Positions 40,482-42,354 of a DNA stretch of 42,354 nt are shown here, in pieces (the stretch's first letter is position 1; the number at the start of each line of letters is the position of its first letter). The stretch is from an uncultured Lachnospiraceae bacterium (GTDB lineage: Bacteria; Bacillota; Clostridia; Lachnospirales; Lachnospiraceae). Where the stretch lies: contig CAJUTQ010000029.1 in NCBI GenBank assembly GCA_910589265.1, positions 1 to 42,354 on the forward strand, given 5' to 3'. Both the position numbers and the translations under genes were made by a program. Under the pieces are notes generated by a model, which had not been told where the DNA came from, ran no database searches, and saw only the letters and a program-made list of their open reading frames with translations.

Positions 40482-42354
40482 TATATTACAACTTAGAGGA
40501 CAGTTTCAGAAGCGGAAAAATGTGAATGGTTTTGGACCGACGAATCTTCCAAAAGGTTCAAAAGTTACAGCTGAACATGTCGGAAATATGAAACAACAGT
40601 TAAAACAATTAGAGAACTATTGGAAAAATGAGATGACGATAGGTGGAGTTCTAATCAGCGTTCATTATAAGTGTATTGTTGCAAAGAGCAATAGGTTGCA
40701 GATTTTGCTTGGAGAAAAAAATTCACATCCCAACATGTCAATTAGAGGGGCAAAATTTGTGGATGAGAATAATGCAAAAAATGAAAAAGTAAAGAAGCAT
40801 GTTTTTACGTATTTTATTTCTTTTGAAGCTTTGCGGAAATCAATACAATATTTAGAAAAATGTGAATTGGTTCTAAATAAGTATTATAATGGTGGAATAA
40901 CAGATAAAGATATCCAATTAATAAATAGTGGAAAATATAATGTAAATATAATGGCTAAATCTAGTTTTTTACGAGTAGTCGTAGATTCTAATTATGTAGA
41001 AAATTTTAGATTAGATCGTGTAGATGAAACAATCAAAGACAGATCAATTGTAACGATTTATAAAACAGGAGTAAATACAGTCGAATTATTAAGTAAATTT
41101 GGCATTGATATGATACATCCTAAAATGATTGATGAAACAACTCTTAGACTTGACAGTAGAGAAATTCAGATTTTGCAAAATAATGCCCCATATTTGATTG
41201 CAATGCATGTTAGAGATTTGGCAGAAATTGTTATAGATGAAGATATTGTGAAAGATGAATCAGAAAGTATAATATCGATTCCAGAACCCACAAATGAACC
41301 AACAGTTGGTGTTATTGATACTCAATTTGACAAAAGGGTATATTTTCATAATTGGGTCGTTTCACACAATATGGTTGATTCGAACATCACAATTACTACA
41401 GAAGATCGTTTCCATGGAACAGCGGTAACTTCAATAATTGTGGATGGACCAGCTTTTAATCCAAAACTGGATGATGGCTGTGGACGATTTAGGGTAAAAC
41501 ATTTTGGAGTAGCAACAGCAGGTGGATTCAGTTCGTTTACAATCCTTAAAATGATTAGAGATATCATAGCGAGTAATAGAGATATTAAGGTATGGAATCT
41601 TTCATTAGGATCGGCGATGGAAATTGATCCCAATTTTATATCGCCTGAAGCAGCAGAGTTAGATAAGATTCAATATGATTATGATGTTATATTTGTTGTC
41701 GCAGGGACAAACAAAACAAGAAAAATGACAGGGACTGTGAAAATAGGTGCTCCAGCAGATTCACTTAACTCATTAATAGTTAATGCTGTTGATTTTAACG
41801 GTAAGCCAGCTTCATATACAAGGGTAGGACCGGTACTATCTTTTTTTTACAAACCAGATATTTGCTACTATGGGGGAGATAAACAGGAAAAAATTACAGT
41901 TTGTGAACCTTTAGGCATGGCAACAGTATGTGGAACTTCATTTGCCGCACCTTGGATTACAAGAAAAATGGCATATCTTATCCATATCGTAGGATTAAGC
42001 AGGGAAGTTGCAAAAGCACTGATAATTGATTCGGCAGCAGGATGGAATCGTCAAGATAATAAATATTTTGCCATGGGGTATGGGGTTGTACCAAAACGTA
42101 TTGAGGATATTACACATTCCAAAGATGATGAAATTAGATTTATTATGAATGGAACCATTGATGAATATGAAACATATACGTATAATATTCCAGTTCCACA
42201 AGATATGAAGGCACATCCTTTTTTTGCAAAGGCAACATTGGCATATTTTCCAAAAAGCGATAGAAATCAGGGTGTAGATTATACAAGTACAGAAATGGAT
42301 CTCCACTTTGGAAGAATAATTGAAAAAGATGGAAAAGCCATGATTAAAGCTATA
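40474..42354 (+). CDS. Subtilisin-like (S8) serine protease, 3' end beyond the window
   Basis: The first 627 codons are present; the gene is open at the window edge. The N-terminal 275 residues contain no recognised domain. The S8 catalytic core is complete: Asp282 in VGVIDTQFD, His314 in RFHGTAVTSI, the oxyanion Asn in VVAGTN and Ser489 in CGTSFAAPW. A beta-rich C-terminal part begins near residue 555 (IRFIMNGTIDEYETYTYNIP). No signal peptide is present, so it is probably cytoplasmic, unlike digestive subtilases. AAGGAG lies 7 nt before ATG 40474. The 8-nt overlap with the AAA ATPase gene implies coupled translation and a joint complex. Confidence 0.9.
   Translation, partial: MNNILQLRGQFQKRKNVNGFGPTNLPKGSKVTAEHVGNMKQQLKQLENYWKNEMTIGGVLISVHYKCIVAKSNRLQILLGEKNSHPNMSIRGAKFVDENNAKNEKVKKHVFTYFISFEALRKSIQYLEKCELVLNKYYNGGITDKDIQLINSGKYNVNIMAKSSFLRVVVDSNYVENFRLDRVDETIKDRSIVTIYKTGVNTVELLSKFGIDMIHPKMIDETTLRLDSREIQILQNNAPYLIAMHVRDLAEIVIDEDIVKDESESIISIPEPTNEPTVGVIDTQFDKRVYFHNWVVSHNMVDSNITITTEDRFHGTAVTSIIVDGPAFNPKLDDGCGRFRVKHFGVATAGGFSSFTILKMIRDIIASNRDIKVWNLSLGSAMEIDPNFISPEAAELDKIQYDYDVIFVVAGTNKTRKMTGTVKIGAPADSLNSLIVNAVDFNGKPASYTRVGPVLSFFYKPDICYYGGDKQEKITVCEPLGMATVCGTSFAAPWITRKMAYLIHIVGLSREVAKALIIDSAAGWNRQDNKYFAMGYGVVPKRIEDITHSKDDEIRFIMNGTIDEYETYTYNIPVPQDMKAHPFFAKATLAYFPKSDRNQGVDYTSTEMDLHFGRIIEKDGKAMIKAI

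Noticed and set aside
1..42354. CRISPR arrays, tRNA or rRNA genes
   Set aside because: No regularly spaced repeats and no cloverleaf or rRNA-like stretches were seen on either strand.

Overview
The window is AT-rich and reads as chromosome of a low-GC Gram-positive anaerobe of the Clostridia, most likely a Lachnospiraceae member. The reasons are AGGAGG-type ribosome binding sites, frequent TTG/GTG starts, lipoprotein-type solute-binding proteins, families typical of that group (DegV, DUF3006, an HPr-like protein, DUF3892, an RlmD with a C-terminal extension, a DUF5717/DUF5716-like cassette) and a SpoIID-like protein. Genus and species cannot be read from the sequence. No rRNA, tRNA, CRISPR array or insertion sequence was found.

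Layout. 1-170: the 3' end (domains V and VI) of a group II intron. 391-2193: a PadR repressor gene behind a consensus promoter embedded in inverted repeats, coupled to a membrane protein that joins a HAAS-like cytoplasmic domain to an FtsW/RodA-like domain. 2165-4713: small membrane proteins, a CmpB-like membrane protein and a DegV lipid-binding protein. 4946-12526: an acyltransferase; the run beta-CASP metallohydrolase, thyA, folA and branched-chain aminotransferase; then on the minus strand a SpoIID-like/peptidoglycan-binding protein, a Nudix hydrolase and a 57-residue protein. 12577-13674 (minus): a CobD/HisC-like PLP enzyme.

13785-20668: a four-gene cassette encoding a giant repeat protein, a degenerate Hsp70-like protein, a TPR protein and a membrane protein with two membrane segments flanked by helical regions. 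This is the most interesting chromosomal system here. 20788-23124: a complete polar amino acid ABC importer. 23220-26752: purC, purB and purA. 26768-30091: a HAD phosphatase, two small proteins, an unrecognised 329-residue protein and a SEC-C protein. 30145-36708: an AraC regulator divergent from a carbohydrate importer (no ATPase gene), a sugar nucleotidyltransferase and a NahK-like N-acetylhexosamine 1-kinase, together a likely uptake and activation route for amino-sugar glycans. 36787-38774: a histidine-free HPr-like protein and an RlmD-type 23S rRNA methyltransferase. 38843 to the end: an accessory-looking segment with a DUF3892 protein, a structured intergenic region, and an AAA+ ATPase overlapping a subtilisin-like (S8) protease that runs off the window. 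The last pair resembles ATPase-protease modules and is the best candidate for a defence or stress system.

Family names are assigned by reading motifs and from memory; no database search was run.
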